Below are positions 17,878 through 27,179 of a stretch of 64,000 bases of DNA, in pieces; positions within the stretch are counted from its first letter, which is position 1; each line of letters begins with the position of its first letter. The notes beneath the pieces are model-generated. The model was not told where the DNA came from. It ran no database searches and was given only the letters and a program-made list of their open reading frames with translations. The stretch is from Clostridium manihotivorum (GTDB lineage: Bacteria; Bacillota; Clostridia; Clostridiales; Clostridiaceae): positions 4,047,776 through 4,111,775 of the forward strand of contig NZ_CP025746.1 of the NCBI RefSeq assembly GCF_004015185.1, read 5' to 3'. A program made the position numbers and the translations under genes.

Positions 17878-19311
17878 TTACTTTCCGCAGCACTTCTTAT
17901 ATTTTTTTCCACTTCCACATATGCAAGGTTCATTTCTTCCTATTCTAGGTTCTTCTCTTACATAAGGTGTGCTTGGCTCATTCTTTTCATCGTAGTTTCT
18001 AAAAAGAACTTCTCTTTCTTCAGTCTTTGCTTCTTCGACAATCTCATCTAAGGCAACAGCTACTTCTTCGTCAGCAGCTTGCACTTCATTGTCTACAAGG
18101 TCATCTAAAAAGCTTGTATACTTAGCAAGATCCTTCTCATATTGTTCAAGCAGACTCTTTTTCTCTGAACTATTTGAAGCTTTCTCAAAGAAGTCTGCCT
18201 TTAGTGCATATAGCTCAGAATATTTATCTTTAAGATGCTTGATTGAAGACTTAAAGTCTTCATAATTTAACAGAATCTGATATTCATTTAGGCTTGCCAT
18301 ATCTTCCTTAGTAGTTTCACCAGCATCAAGCATGCTATCTGGAAGAACCTTTAAGCCTATAAGGATCTCTATCTCCTGTTTTATATTCTTATCATTCATT
18401 AGCTCTTGAAATAAGTCAAAGTTTTGGTTGAACTTATCAATATCAGCTTTTTCTTTTGATAACTTCTCATCATTTGGTAAAATTGATAATGCAGCTGTAT
18501 TTAGCTTACCTGCAATACTACCAACCCCTAAGTTTAAAAAATAAGTTGAAACATTGGACAAATCCCATGCCAAATTATTCTTAGCTTCATCGTCAGTTTT
18601 TGATAACTCAATAAGCTTATTCAGATGAAAATCAGCTTCTATGTCGTTACCTAAGCTTAACTCTAGAGTCATAAATCTTAAATGAATTATACTGTTAGCT
18701 CTATAATCTCTTTCAATACTTAAAGCCTTTTCCAATATTACTTTTGATTCTTCATAGTTACCAGCTAATACATTAGCATCACTTAAGGAAAGCCATAAAG
18801 ACACATTATCTTGATCAAGTTCTACAGCTCTAGTATAAGCAGTTACAGCCTTCTTCTGCCAGCCTCTTAAAAAATACGCATCTCCTAAATAACCTTCAAA
18901 TGCTGCATTGTTTTGATCTGCTTGTACCAATTCCTCAAATAGTTTTATCGCCTTACCACTGTTGTTATTCTTTATATAGCATTGGCCTAATATTGACTTA
19001 ATGAAAATTAAATTTGAGTCTTCCTTCAATATACTTTCAAGAGTTTTAATAGCTGACTTCAAATCACCTTGTTCTAATAAAACTAACGCTTTATTATAAT
19101 TATCATTTATTGAGTTAGATAAGCTGCTAATTGAATCATATTGTTCTCTAGTTTTATCATTAATTAAAGTCTCATATGCTTCTCTTATTTTCGTAGCTTC
19201 TACTTCATACCTATCCACAGAGTATTTATCAGCCAATTTAAAATATGCTTTCTTTATTTCTTCCTTAGAAGCCTGTGGAGTTATTTCTAATACTTCGTAC
19301 AAATTCTTCAA
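17878..19311 (-). CDS. J-like domain, TPR and SEC-C protein
   Basis: A 477-residue three-part protein. Residues 1-62 look like a DnaJ J domain ([19 protein letters not shown]), but the HPD that stimulates Hsp70 is SVD at 31-33. Residues about 70-235 are tetratricopeptide repeats (for example [35 protein letters not shown]). The tail after residue 455 is a SEC-C zinc motif, [17 protein letters not shown], as in SecA. It starts at TTG with AGGTGAT upstream. Cytoplasmic. The role is probably as an adaptor between a chaperone or translocase and clients; not assigned further. Confidence 0.85.
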   Translation of the reverse strand: MKNLYEVLEITPQASKEEIKKAYFKLADKYSVDRYEVEATKIREAYETLINDKTREQYDSISSLSNSINDNYNKALVLLEQGDLKSAIKTLESILKEDSNLIFIKSILGQCYIKNNNSGKAIKLFEELVQADQNNAAFEGYLGDAYFLRGWQKKAVTAYTRAVELDQDNVSLWLSLSDANVLAGNYEESKVILEKALSIERDYRANSIIHLRFMTLELSLGNDIEADFHLNKLIELSKTDDEAKNNLAWDLSNVSTYFLNLGVGSIAGKLNTAALSILPNDEKLSKEKADIDKFNQNFDLFQELMNDKNIKQEIEILIGLKVLPDSMLDAGETTKEDMASLNEYQILLNYEDFKSSIKHLKDKYSELYALKADFFEKASNSSEKKSLLEQYEKDLAKYTSFLDDLVDNEVQAADEEVAVALDEIVEEAKTEEREVLFRNYDEKNEPSTPYVREEPRIGRNEPCICGSGKKYKKCCGK

Positions 19312-19923
19312 TTATATCACCTACATAAATTTATATATTTATATAAAGCAGCTTACTTTGCAGTCTCAAGCTTGTCCTTATAGACTTTTCAAAATCTTAA
19401 GTACTTCCCCTGCTTATATACTTGGGTTGCACTTTCAAAAGACTTATCTCTTAACAAGAACTCTTCCATAAGACTTTATAACCTATTAATAGCTACTTTA
19501 TACAATTTATCATTTTTACCATTACTTATTTAGCAACTACCTATTGTTTAACCATTATTTAAAAACATATCTAATCATTTATTAAATATAAATCCTAAGA
19601 AAACTATACAAATTAATTAATATAAGGTTTTACCAAATCGCCTTTTGTATAAACCTATTTATGTCTTTCTAAATTTATCAGCCTTTAAGGGCATAAAATT
19701 AAAAGCACTTTATTTCTGAAAAATATCAGTGCTTTTTTACTATAAATTCTATCATATAGTTCCTTAACACTTGCATTATATATTATACATAAATTTAGAG
19801 AAAAATAAAAACATTTTTTGGAAATTTTATTCTACAATTTTTTTAATATATTAAAGAACAGTGGTATCAAAAATAAAACTTGTCGCATAAATATATAATA
19901 TTATTTACTTAAGGAGCGATAAT
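19312..19923. other. Intergenic gap, divergent genes
   Basis: Over 600 bases without a gene. A terminator-like hairpin (AAAAGCACT / AGTGCTTTT, 19701-19736, then TT) is read toward the plus strand. The rest is AT-rich promoter-type DNA. Confidence 0.5.
19701..19738 (+). terminator. Terminator-like hairpin
   Basis: Nine-base-pair stem, 18-base loop, followed by a T-run. No plus-strand gene ends nearby, so it may be a relic or an attenuator ahead of the gene at 19924. Confidence 0.4.
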
Positions 19924-20643
19924 ATGTTCAAGGAGACCTTACAATTCTACAGTGACGACTCTGCTCTAACACTTCAATATATTAAAGGAATAATGTTTCT
20001 TCTAGGCGATATAAAAGAGTTTGAAATATTTAAAAATGAAAAAGACTCACCATATAAAACCTTAGATAACAATAAACTCTATAGCTTTATACTCAGAGAT
20101 GATAAGAACAATGAACTTTGGCTAAAAAACCCATTTTGCAGCTATGGTAAAGCAGGTGAATACGCTACAAATAAGATATTGAAACTATTGGGAATACTAG
20201 ATAGCTTCAAGCTTAAGGAGAAAGATTATGTGAAAGAGGTAAATCTTACCCCTATACATAAGTTGAATCTACTAATCAGCACCGCTTCTTCTAAATCCAA
20301 TAACAATAACCATCACTTTTGGATAGTTTCAAACTTTAAATATGCCTATGAACTACTTAAGGTTAAAGAAAGCCTATCTACTTTTGGCTTATGCTGTGCT
20401 GCAAAACAAAAAGACATTAAAGTTCCACCTGCTCTTAAAATCTTCGAACCAAAAGAAGAACCAATTGTCGAAAAAGCTCTAAATAAGCACAATAAAAAAG
20501 AACATAAATATGATGAATTTGCAATCAATAATGAATACGTATTTTTTATGCATTACAATGAAAAAGATATAGATACCTTAAAAAATATAGTGTTAGATAT
20601 TATTGATAAGTATAATGGTTCTTATCATATCCTACCAGTATAG
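19924..20643 (+). CDS. Unknown cytoplasmic protein
   Basis: A 239-residue protein with no signal peptide or membrane segment. AAGGAGCGATAAT precedes the ATG. The sequence is rich in Lys and Asn, with a poly-Asn/His stretch (SKSNNNNHHFWIV) in the middle and a CC pair (GLCCAAKQKD). I do not recognise a family. A strand/helix alternation around LTPIHKLNLLISTASS suggests a folded enzyme-like or binding domain. No clear partner gene. Confidence 0.7.
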   Translation: MFKETLQFYSDDSALTLQYIKGIMFLLGDIKEFEIFKNEKDSPYKTLDNNKLYSFILRDDKNNELWLKNPFCSYGKAGEYATNKILKLLGILDSFKLKEKDYVKEVNLTPIHKLNLLISTASSKSNNNNHHFWIVSNFKYAYELLKVKESLSTFGLCCAAKQKDIKVPPALKIFEPKEEPIVEKALNKHNKKEHKYDEFAINNEYVFFMHYNEKDIDTLKNIVLDIIDKYNGSYHILPV

Positions 20644-20699
20644 ATATGCAGTTTAAGTTTCAAGTTTCATTTATAAAATTCATTTACAAGGTATATACC

Positions 20700-20882
20700 C
20701 ATATAATAAAAATCTGTCAGGAGACATAATTTTATTTTTTACCATTCACCTAAATAGCTGTTATACGGCCTTGATATTACTAGGTTTCGCTAGCAATTTT
20801 TATAATTTACTGCGATAAAGAACACCTTTTTAATTATATTTTGTCTGGGATTTAGCCTTCACGGAGATTCCTAGCCAGTAAA
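20700..20882 (+). repeat. R1 terminator-linked repeat, copy c
   Basis: Contains, in order, CTGTCAGGAGACAT, TTTTTTACCATTCACC, AATAGCTGTTATACGGCCTT and ATTACTAGGTTTCGCTAGCAA, shared with the copies at 36770 and 49428. Its far end, CAGTAAAAAAG, runs into the stem of the terminator at 20884. Confidence 0.6.
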
Positions 20883-20883
20883 A

Positions 20884-20925
20884 AAGTCACCCATTAACAT
20901 CAAAGTACAAGTTAGAGGGTGACTT
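20884..20925 (-). terminator. Terminator-like hairpin (minus strand)
   Basis: Stem AAGTCACCC / GGGTGACTT; on the minus strand it is followed by a T-run. It could end transcription of the PC4-like gene, through the repeats in between. Confidence 0.55.
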
Positions 20926-21026
20926 ATAGACATACTACTTCACTCCTTAGACTCAAAATAAAGCTTTCGATGAATCTACGAAGCTTTATTTTAATAGATT
21001 TCATTTTGAAGTATTATGTCTATATA
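20925..21026. repeat. R4 foldback element, copy c
   Basis: ATAGACATACTACTTCA at the left is mirrored by TGAAGTATTATGTCTAT at the right with one mismatch. A strong inner stem is AATAAAGCTTTCG / CGAAGCTTTATT. Confidence 0.65.
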
Positions 21027-21086
21027 TGAAATTTTATATTCTATTTTATTAATATTGAAGATTTGTACTTATAAGTTCTAAAAATA

Positions 21087-21218
21087 GGCTATGTTTAAGG
21101 ATACTGTTGAAATTAAGTGGTTAAGAAGGAGATGCTATATGAGCGAGCAATTTGCGCAAGCTCATCTAAGCATCGGATGACTGACCACTTAATTTCAACA
21201 CAGTACTTTAACAGAGCC
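21087..21218 (-). mobile_element. R2 MITE, full-length copy (132 bp)
   Basis: Non-coding element with about 35-bp imperfect inverted ends: GGCTATGTTTAAGGATACTG then TTGAAATTAAGTGGT at the left; the right end read inward is GGCTCTGTTAAAGTACTGTG then TTGAAATTAAGTGGT. The centre carries GATGCTATATGAGCGAGCAA and TTTGCGCAAGCTCATC. Partial copies occur near 12844, 21931, 30010, 33065, 34682, 45940 and 49565. No transposase in this window has matching ends. Confidence 0.8.
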
Positions 21219-21286
21219 TAAAAATAAATAAACTAGATTTAATTTGATGAAGCCTACAATAAAAATCATTCTGTATCAATGTATAC

Positions 21287-21508
21287 TTAAAGCTCCATGT
21301 CGTTAAGTAAATCTCTAAGTTTTTTTAGTTCTTCTACAGAAAGGGTTATACCTTTTCCCATCTTTTTATGCTCTCCATCCCAATCTCTTATATCGAACTT
21401 TGGTTCTTTATCGTTCCAAGATATAAGATTCAATTCCTTCTTCCAGCCCTTTGAAGATTCTGAAAGTTCACCTAAGGTTTCTTTTATCTCAAATTTTATA
21501 TCAGCCAT
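21287..21508 (-). CDS. PC4/YdbC-like ssDNA-binding protein
   Basis: A 73-residue protein that fits the bacterial YdbC / transcriptional coactivator PC4 family along its whole length: MADIKFEIKETLGELSESSK, WKKELNLISWNDKEPKFDIR and the C-terminal helix VEELKKLRDLLNDM. These small dimers bind single-stranded DNA. AGGAGTG lies upstream of the ATG. It is about 460 bases downstream of the Wadjet operon and on the same strand, but separated by repeat elements, so I treat it as a separate unit. Confidence 0.88.
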   Translation of the reverse strand: MADIKFEIKETLGELSESSKGWKKELNLISWNDKEPKFDIRDWDGEHKKMGKGITLSVEELKKLRDLLNDMEL

Positions 21509-21545
21509 GTTAATTCACTCCTATTAAAAATAATTTTATCAATAC

Positions 21546-21690
21546 ATAGATGTATTACTTCATTCTAAAACCTATATTTTCAAACTCTCCTCTAATATAA
21601 GGAACCAACTTCAACTATCAAGTTTTAGTAACGGAACCCTATAACTCAGAGAAGTTTTGGAAATTTATTTTGCATTGAAGTGCTAGCTCT
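21546..21690. repeat. R4 foldback element, degenerate copy d
   Basis: Starts TAGATGTATTACTTCATTC and can fold back on TGAAGTGCTAGCTC near 21676, with GGAACC / GGTTCC and a TTCAAACTCTC-like inner arm. The remaining gap to 21930 is AT-rich with nothing clear. Confidence 0.4.
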
Positions 21691-21930
21691 TAAGTATTAG
21701 TAGATCTGTAACACTTCTAAACAGAATTTATGTTTTCACAACACATTATACATTTATTATTGCCATAAAATATAAATTGCTTGCAATATATAGATATACC
21801 AGTTCAAAATAAAGTATATCAATCAGTAAATTTCCTTTAACAAGTAAAGGTATTTTTAGTATTCCTTTAAATTATATAAATGGAATATCTAATTCTATGA
21901 ACAGACATACCATTTCATATTAAAATTGTT

Positions 21931-21963
21931 CTAGGTTTAATAATATTGTTGAAATTAAGTGGT
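21931..21963. repeat. R2 MITE end fragment
   Basis: TAGGTTTAATAATATTGTTG then AAATTAAGTGGT, matching one end of R2, seven bases beyond the jetC stop codon. The other end is not found. Confidence 0.6.
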
Positions 21964-21969
21964 ACATCT

Positions 21970-24900
21970 TTATGCATCCCCGCTCTTAAATAAGCTATCT
22001 AAATCAAAGCCAAGCTGCTTTGCTTCTCCCAGTCTTATTAAGGTGTCAGGGTCATTGTCTCTAAAATAAGTATGCTTTATTTCTCTTTCCTTGGTCATTA
22101 TCTGAGTACTATTGTCTTTAGAGTTCCTAAGTCTTAAGCTGTATACTATTGGGAAGTAAGTTCTTATGAACTTTCCTTCTGCATGAGCTGTAAGAGCTAT
22201 TATTTGGAATCCTAGCTGCTCTGCTATAAAGAAAACAGGGTCTAGAACGTGGTCACTGGAAGCTTTACCAAACGGGTTGTCCACAATTACTGTTCTGTAA
22301 TGTCTGTTAGTTGGGATGATTTGCTTTCTCTTTTCAGCTAAGTAGTTCAGTATACCTAGAAATAAAGTCATATTCTTACTCCACTTTTCTCCACCTGACC
22401 AGGAGTTAGACACTTCCCAGGAGAATGGTGCACTTCTCATCTTTCCATCATTGGTTACTTTTCTACATTTTACCTTTATGGTATCTTGCTTCATCACAAT
22501 CTGTAGTAGTTGCTTTGACTGAAGCCATTTTTCAATTTCTTTCTTAGCTAGTTCCGTACGCTCTATGCCATTTTCATCTTTAAATCGGTCACCCTCTAGT
22601 TGATTAAGCATCCAGTCAATATGCTTTGACAGCTCTTCCTTACCTTCTTTTTCTTCCCACTCAGGAACGTTGAAGATAAATACCTCCTTCCAGTCTTCAT
22701 CAACCTTTATTCTTGTCTTTTTAGGAATAGCCTTTAGTTCTTGAACCATGGTAACTAGATAAGAATGTAATTGACTTATAAATTGCTGTACTTCCCTATC
22801 ATGCTCCCTAATATCATTTTGAGCAATCTCTATGGTACGGGATATTCTCTCTTCCATCATCTTCTGCCACTCTAGGATATCCTTATAAGTGTTTTTAAAC
22901 TTCACCCCAGAAGTAGCCATTTCCTTTAGCTTAACATCTAGTATCTCTGCTTCACAGAACTTTATAAAAATAGCTTTTTGCTGCTCTGACTCTAAAAGCT
23001 TCTTATCTAAATATTTCTTTACGGTTTCTAATTTTTTCTTAGCGGAATCAATTATTTGAACTCTATTGTATGGTACCTTTTGAGCTAAGTCTTCTGAAAG
23101 CTCACGAAGCTCAATCTCTTCACTTAAATAAGCATAACTTACATTGAAAAGCTCTAACCCTCTAAGAACATCGTCAACATTCTTATTTTCCTTTTCAAGT
23201 CTTTCCTTTTCACCAGTGAGATAAACTCTTTTCTTCTTTAGCTCATCTTTTTCCTTGGACAATATGGTCTTTAATAACCCAAGCTCTTCACTGAATTTTA
23301 TTATTTCATCATAAGCTTTTAGATGATCACCTTTTCTAAATTCATATAAATTCTTGCTTTTCTCATACCTAACTCTTGCTTGTTCCTCTTGCTTCTTAGT
23401 ATCTTCTAAGGGTTTCTTTAACTTCGTTAGCTCTTCAAGTAAGTTAGAGATTTCCTTATCACCACTTAGAGGAAATTCAAGATTTTCCTCTGCCTCAAAC
23501 TCTAATTTTTTTATAAAGTCTGACAGCTGCTTTTCACTGCTTTTCTTAAGGGTTTGAGAACTTCTAAGTCTTTCTTCTAATTGCCCTCTATTCTGCTGCT
23601 TATTATTAAGCTGATCTTGAAGAATGTTCCTTTCCTCCTCCAAGGTCTCCTTAGTTAAGTCAGAATATGCTGGGGAAGCGGCTTTTACTTCTTCATATAA
23701 CTTATCTACTCTTAGTGAATTTATATTATTTTTTATATTATTCAAGTCAGCTAAAAGGTCTGTTCTAAGCTCTCCATTGTCCTTTAATGCCTTCTCAGCC
23801 TTTGCAATACTTTCTCCAATATCCTCGATATCCTTATTGATAACTATTATCTTAGCTTCATTTTCTTCTTTTTCATTGCTTTTATTTAGAGACTCCTGTC
23901 CTTTTAAAACCTTCTCCTCAAGACTCTTCTGCTCACCAGAAAATTCTTGAACATCATTGCTTAGCTTATTAAGTTCTATATCTATCTCATTTATTCTCTC
24001 TTCATTATTCTTAATTGAAGCTAGAACTTCATCAGCCCTTTCCTTTATGGTCTTTTCAGCTTTACAAAGCTCGCTATACTGCTCATAAGGATATTTATTG
24101 TAGAATACAGTTATATCTCTATGTAACTCTTGGCACTTACTAAGCTCCTCTTCCTTTTCTTCACGAAGTGCTGTGGTTTCTTCGGCTTTTGCAGTCATGT
24201 CCTTTTGCCACTGTTCAAAATATGTTTGCTTAAGGTTGTTATTCCAAGTAGATGGATATACTACATTATTTTCTTCTAAAATATTCTCTCCTAGAGCTCT
24301 TGCCTTTGCTTCCTTCTCACTTATTACAAACACTGGATGAGTAATTTGGCCGATTATCTTATCTACCTTAGCTTTAACTTTTTCTATCTCATCCTCTGAG
24401 GTTATAATGGTTAGTGGCCAATATGGATAATAATTGTTTAGTTCTTCTTCCATCTTATTTTCATTTTTGCATACTCTCTGAACATATCTAGTACCGCTTT
24501 CTAGATAATTAAAGCTATTTCTCCACTGGCTTATATTTTTCTCAAGGCCTGAATCTGCTGTATAATACTCGCTATCCCTATATTCATCAGCGTACCTATG
24601 GGCCAATCTTTCACTTAAAAGATACTTCTCCTTTTCTTCCTTTAACTTTTGTAGCTTCTCCTCTACCTGAGTAACTATGGTACTTTGTTTTGAATATATA
24701 GCATCTATGTCATAGCTTAACCAGCTATTTCTAAATTCCTTTATTTTCACTAAAAGCTCTGTCTTATTTTGATCTATATTTCTAATATCGTTACTTACAA
24801 TATGTCTTTCTTCGTTGATTTCCTCTAAGCTTTTTCTTAGCTTAACCAAAGCTTCCTTTAAGTTCTGCTGCTCATCAGCTAGGATTTTCCTTTGTTTATT

Positions 24901-26439
24901 TGCTTCAAATACTTTTTGCTCAAGCTCAGTTATTCTGTTTTTCCATCTAGAAACTTCATCTTTTATATTAGCTTCGTTGGGATTGTCTAGAATACCTTTA
25001 TTTATTCTGTTTATATCCTTAATCAGATATTGGATATTACCTTCTATAGTATTCTTTTCCTTTAGTAAAGCCTTTTCCTTTTCTCTTATGGTCTTAAGTT
25101 CTATTTCACCAGCTTTAATCTGTTGATTTACATTATCAATCTGATTTTGGTATAAATTTTTCTCTTTCTCTAGCTTTTCTTCCTTATCTAGATAGTAGCC
25201 TCTAAGTTTTCTGCTATTTTCATATAACTTATCCTTAATGTCTGTAATAGCCTCATCTTTATCCAAGGTTTCAAGCTGCTTATTTATAAGCTCAATATTT
25301 TCTTCCTGTACCTTTATATCCTTCTTATATTTAGATATTTGAAGGCTGGAATATCGCTTATCCTTATCTATTTTTGAATTATTAAGCTTCTCATAGTCCC
25401 CAAGAACTTCTTTATGAGCTTTTTCTTCTTTAATCATTTCACTTTCATACTTTTTTAATTCATAAGAGGAGTACTTCTTCTTCCAAAGCTCCTCTTCTTG
25501 TGTCAAGGAAATAGACTCTTTAATATTCTTTTCAAGCTTATCTCTTATTTCCTTAGACTCTAGTTTTATAAAGTTGTCCAAAGCTTTTAAATCTTCCTTG
25601 GCTTCAATCTCTTCTGTCTTTGCTTCATCATATTCTTTAAAAACCGCTGAATAAAGACCAATCTGTTCCTCAACCTTTTTACTTTCTTCTATTCTTGCAT
25701 TTAGCTGCTTATACTTTTTAAAATGTTCTCTTTGTCTTTCAAAGATTTCAACAAAATCCTTAGTGCCATCTCCAGCTAAAGCTTCTTCAACTGTAGGAAT
25801 AAGAAGATTATCCACTAGTTGCCCCGTAGTCTTGCAAGCATCAAAAAAAGCTTCAACTCCACCTTCAGCTCCATTGATCAAGGCTATTTTTCTCCACTCA
25901 GAAGGTATTATCTTAAAGTTATCTTCAATGTAGCTATGATATTCCCTTAGGGTTTTAAAGTTCTTTGCACTGATTCTATTTTGACTCATAACATTATAAT
26001 AATCAGCCATCTCTTCCTTAGTAGAAGGTCTCTTTGTGCCACCTACACTATCCCTTACAAAAGGTAGCTTTTCTATGGAATTATCATCATTTTCTAAGTA
26101 CTCATAAACATATTTATAAGAATCTATGGAATCCTTATTCATAAATAAGGTTACAGCAGTTACTCCATATCTTCTTGGTCTTTCATTTAATATCCATTCT
26201 ATAGCAATATGAGCTGAGGTATTTTGAAGAGACAAGGTGTTTTTAACCTTTCTATCCGCCACCTCTATATTGGGCAATATGGCTTGAAGTGCTGTTTGAA
26301 CAAAAACTGTCTTTCCACCGCCGTTTTCAAGAAGTATAGCTCCATTGTAGCTTTCAAACTCAAAGATCTCATCGTTATATCTTTTCTCACCGTTTTCATA
26401 TATTACATTAGTAAAACGAATTTTTGAAATTGCAGGCAT
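21970..26439 (-). CDS. jetC: Wadjet JetC, SMC-like ATPase
   Basis: A 1489-residue SMC/MukB-like protein, the motor of the Wadjet condensin-like complex that detects and destroys closed-circular plasmids. The Walker A reads GAILLENGGGKT (33-44), the ABC signature SWSGGEKW ends near residue 1353, and the Walker B strand ends in VIVDNPFGKAS with D1387. The residue after that Asp is Asn, not the usual catalytic Glu. Between the head parts lies about 1000 residues of coiled coil with a short non-coil stretch near the middle (YYPYWPLTIITSEDE), the likely hinge side. Its ATG overlaps the jetB stop by one base, so the genes are translationally coupled. Confidence 0.93.
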   Translation of the reverse strand: MPAISKIRFTNVIYENGEKRYNDEIFEFESYNGAILLENGGGKTVFVQTALQAILPNIEVADRKVKNTLSLQNTSAHIAIEWILNERPRRYGVTAVTLFMNKDSIDSYKYVYEYLENDDNSIEKLPFVRDSVGGTKRPSTKEEMADYYNVMSQNRISAKNFKTLREYHSYIEDNFKIIPSEWRKIALINGAEGGVEAFFDACKTTGQLVDNLLIPTVEEALAGDGTKDFVEIFERQREHFKKYKQLNARIEESKKVEEQIGLYSAVFKEYDEAKTEEIEAKEDLKALDNFIKLESKEIRDKLEKNIKESISLTQEEELWKKKYSSYELKKYESEMIKEEKAHKEVLGDYEKLNNSKIDKDKRYSSLQISKYKKDIKVQEENIELINKQLETLDKDEAITDIKDKLYENSRKLRGYYLDKEEKLEKEKNLYQNQIDNVNQQIKAGEIELKTIREKEKALLKEKNTIEGNIQYLIKDINRINKGILDNPNEANIKDEVSRWKNRITELEQKVFEANKQRKILADEQQNLKEALVKLRKSLEEINEERHIVSNDIRNIDQNKTELLVKIKEFRNSWLSYDIDAIYSKQSTIVTQVEEKLQKLKEEKEKYLLSERLAHRYADEYRDSEYYTADSGLEKNISQWRNSFNYLESGTRYVQRVCKNENKMEEELNNYYPYWPLTIITSEDEIEKVKAKVDKIIGQITHPVFVISEKEAKARALGENILEENNVVYPSTWNNNLKQTYFEQWQKDMTAKAEETTALREEKEEELSKCQELHRDITVFYNKYPYEQYSELCKAEKTIKERADEVLASIKNNEERINEIDIELNKLSNDVQEFSGEQKSLEEKVLKGQESLNKSNEKEENEAKIIVINKDIEDIGESIAKAEKALKDNGELRTDLLADLNNIKNNINSLRVDKLYEEVKAASPAYSDLTKETLEEERNILQDQLNNKQQNRGQLEERLRSSQTLKKSSEKQLSDFIKKLEFEAEENLEFPLSGDKEISNLLEELTKLKKPLEDTKKQEEQARVRYEKSKNLYEFRKGDHLKAYDEIIKFSEELGLLKTILSKEKDELKKKRVYLTGEKERLEKENKNVDDVLRGLELFNVSYAYLSEEIELRELSEDLAQKVPYNRVQIIDSAKKKLETVKKYLDKKLLESEQQKAIFIKFCEAEILDVKLKEMATSGVKFKNTYKDILEWQKMMEERISRTIEIAQNDIREHDREVQQFISQLHSYLVTMVQELKAIPKKTRIKVDEDWKEVFIFNVPEWEEKEGKEELSKHIDWMLNQLEGDRFKDENGIERTELAKKEIEKWLQSKQLLQIVMKQDTIKVKCRKVTNDGKMRSAPFSWEVSNSWSGGEKWSKNMTLFLGILNYLAEKRKQIIPTNRHYRTVIVDNPFGKASSDHVLDPVFFIAEQLGFQIIALTAHAEGKFIRTYFPIVYSLRLRNSKDNSTQIMTKEREIKHTYFRDNDPDTLIRLGEAKQLGFDLDSLFKSGDA

Positions 26440-27179
26440 TAGTTGTCATCTCCCTTCTTCTTGTCCATATTGTACATAAAGTCAAGTATGCCACGGTTAT
26501 AATCGTACTCCATATAGTATCTCTGGACGATGGTCTTAGCCTTTTCCGTAAGCTCTAGCTCCTCATTTCCTATATCCTTTATAAGTTCTTGATCTTCTAA
26601 GAACTTCTTAACAGTATTTAAAAAGCTCTTTCTGCTTATAGTTCTAGCATCCTGGCTCTTAACCTTTTCTTTTATCTCATCCATATCAGTCCACTTTTGA
26701 ATAATAGCTGACCAATTATACTCAAACTCCTGATCTAAAGTCTTTAGCTTTTCTTCCTCATGCTCAGTAAGCATAAAGATCCTATGATTTAGACTTTCAA
26801 GCCAATCGGATATGGTAATAAAGTCTCTGGTAGCCTCATTTGTTTGATAGCTGTCATAAAACTCACCAAATAAAACTATTACCGATACATATAAAAGATA
26901 CAAATCTAGGTTCACCGCTTTACTTGGAAGGTAAGCTTTTCTAAGCTCTTCATTTGACACATGGAAAATAGAATGCTTAGCTATAGGAATCATATATATA
27001 AGCTCTCCTGAAGAGAATATGGTGCAATCTACCTCTCTAGCAAATTGATCCACAATTCCTCTAATTACGTCATCAGATAGATAAAGTCTTAAATCCTCCT
27101 TTTCTCCATATCCTTTCATAGCCAAGGTAGAATAAAGCTTAAAACTTTGTATCACCTGCTCATTGCTGTAAAATGCCAT
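26439..27179 (-). CDS. jetB: Wadjet JetB, MukE-like subunit
   Basis: A 246-residue, mostly helical protein in the position and size of JetB, the MukE/kite-like subunit that bridges the kleisin and SMC heads. It begins MAFYSNEQVIQSFKLYSTLA and ends with two winged-helix-like stretches (ARTISRKSFLNTVKKFLEDQ, LELTEKAKTIVQRYYMEYDY). The start overlaps the jetA stop by one base and the stop overlaps the jetC start by one base. The family call rests on context and overall form; the sequence resembles the clostridial families paired with JetA of the type II group. Confidence 0.88.
   Translation of the reverse strand: MAFYSNEQVIQSFKLYSTLAMKGYGEKEDLRLYLSDDVIRGIVDQFAREVDCTIFSSGELIYMIPIAKHSIFHVSNEELRKAYLPSKAVNLDLYLLYVSVIVLFGEFYDSYQTNEATRDFITISDWLESLNHRIFMLTEHEEEKLKTLDQEFEYNWSAIIQKWTDMDEIKEKVKSQDARTISRKSFLNTVKKFLEDQELIKDIGNEELELTEKAKTIVQRYYMEYDYNRGILDFMYNMDKKKGDDN

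Noticed and set aside
21970..26439. Several plus-strand frames of 67-108 codons opposite jetC
   Set aside because: They are antisense to coiled-coil codons, rich in Ser/Leu/Phe, and lack ribosome sites.
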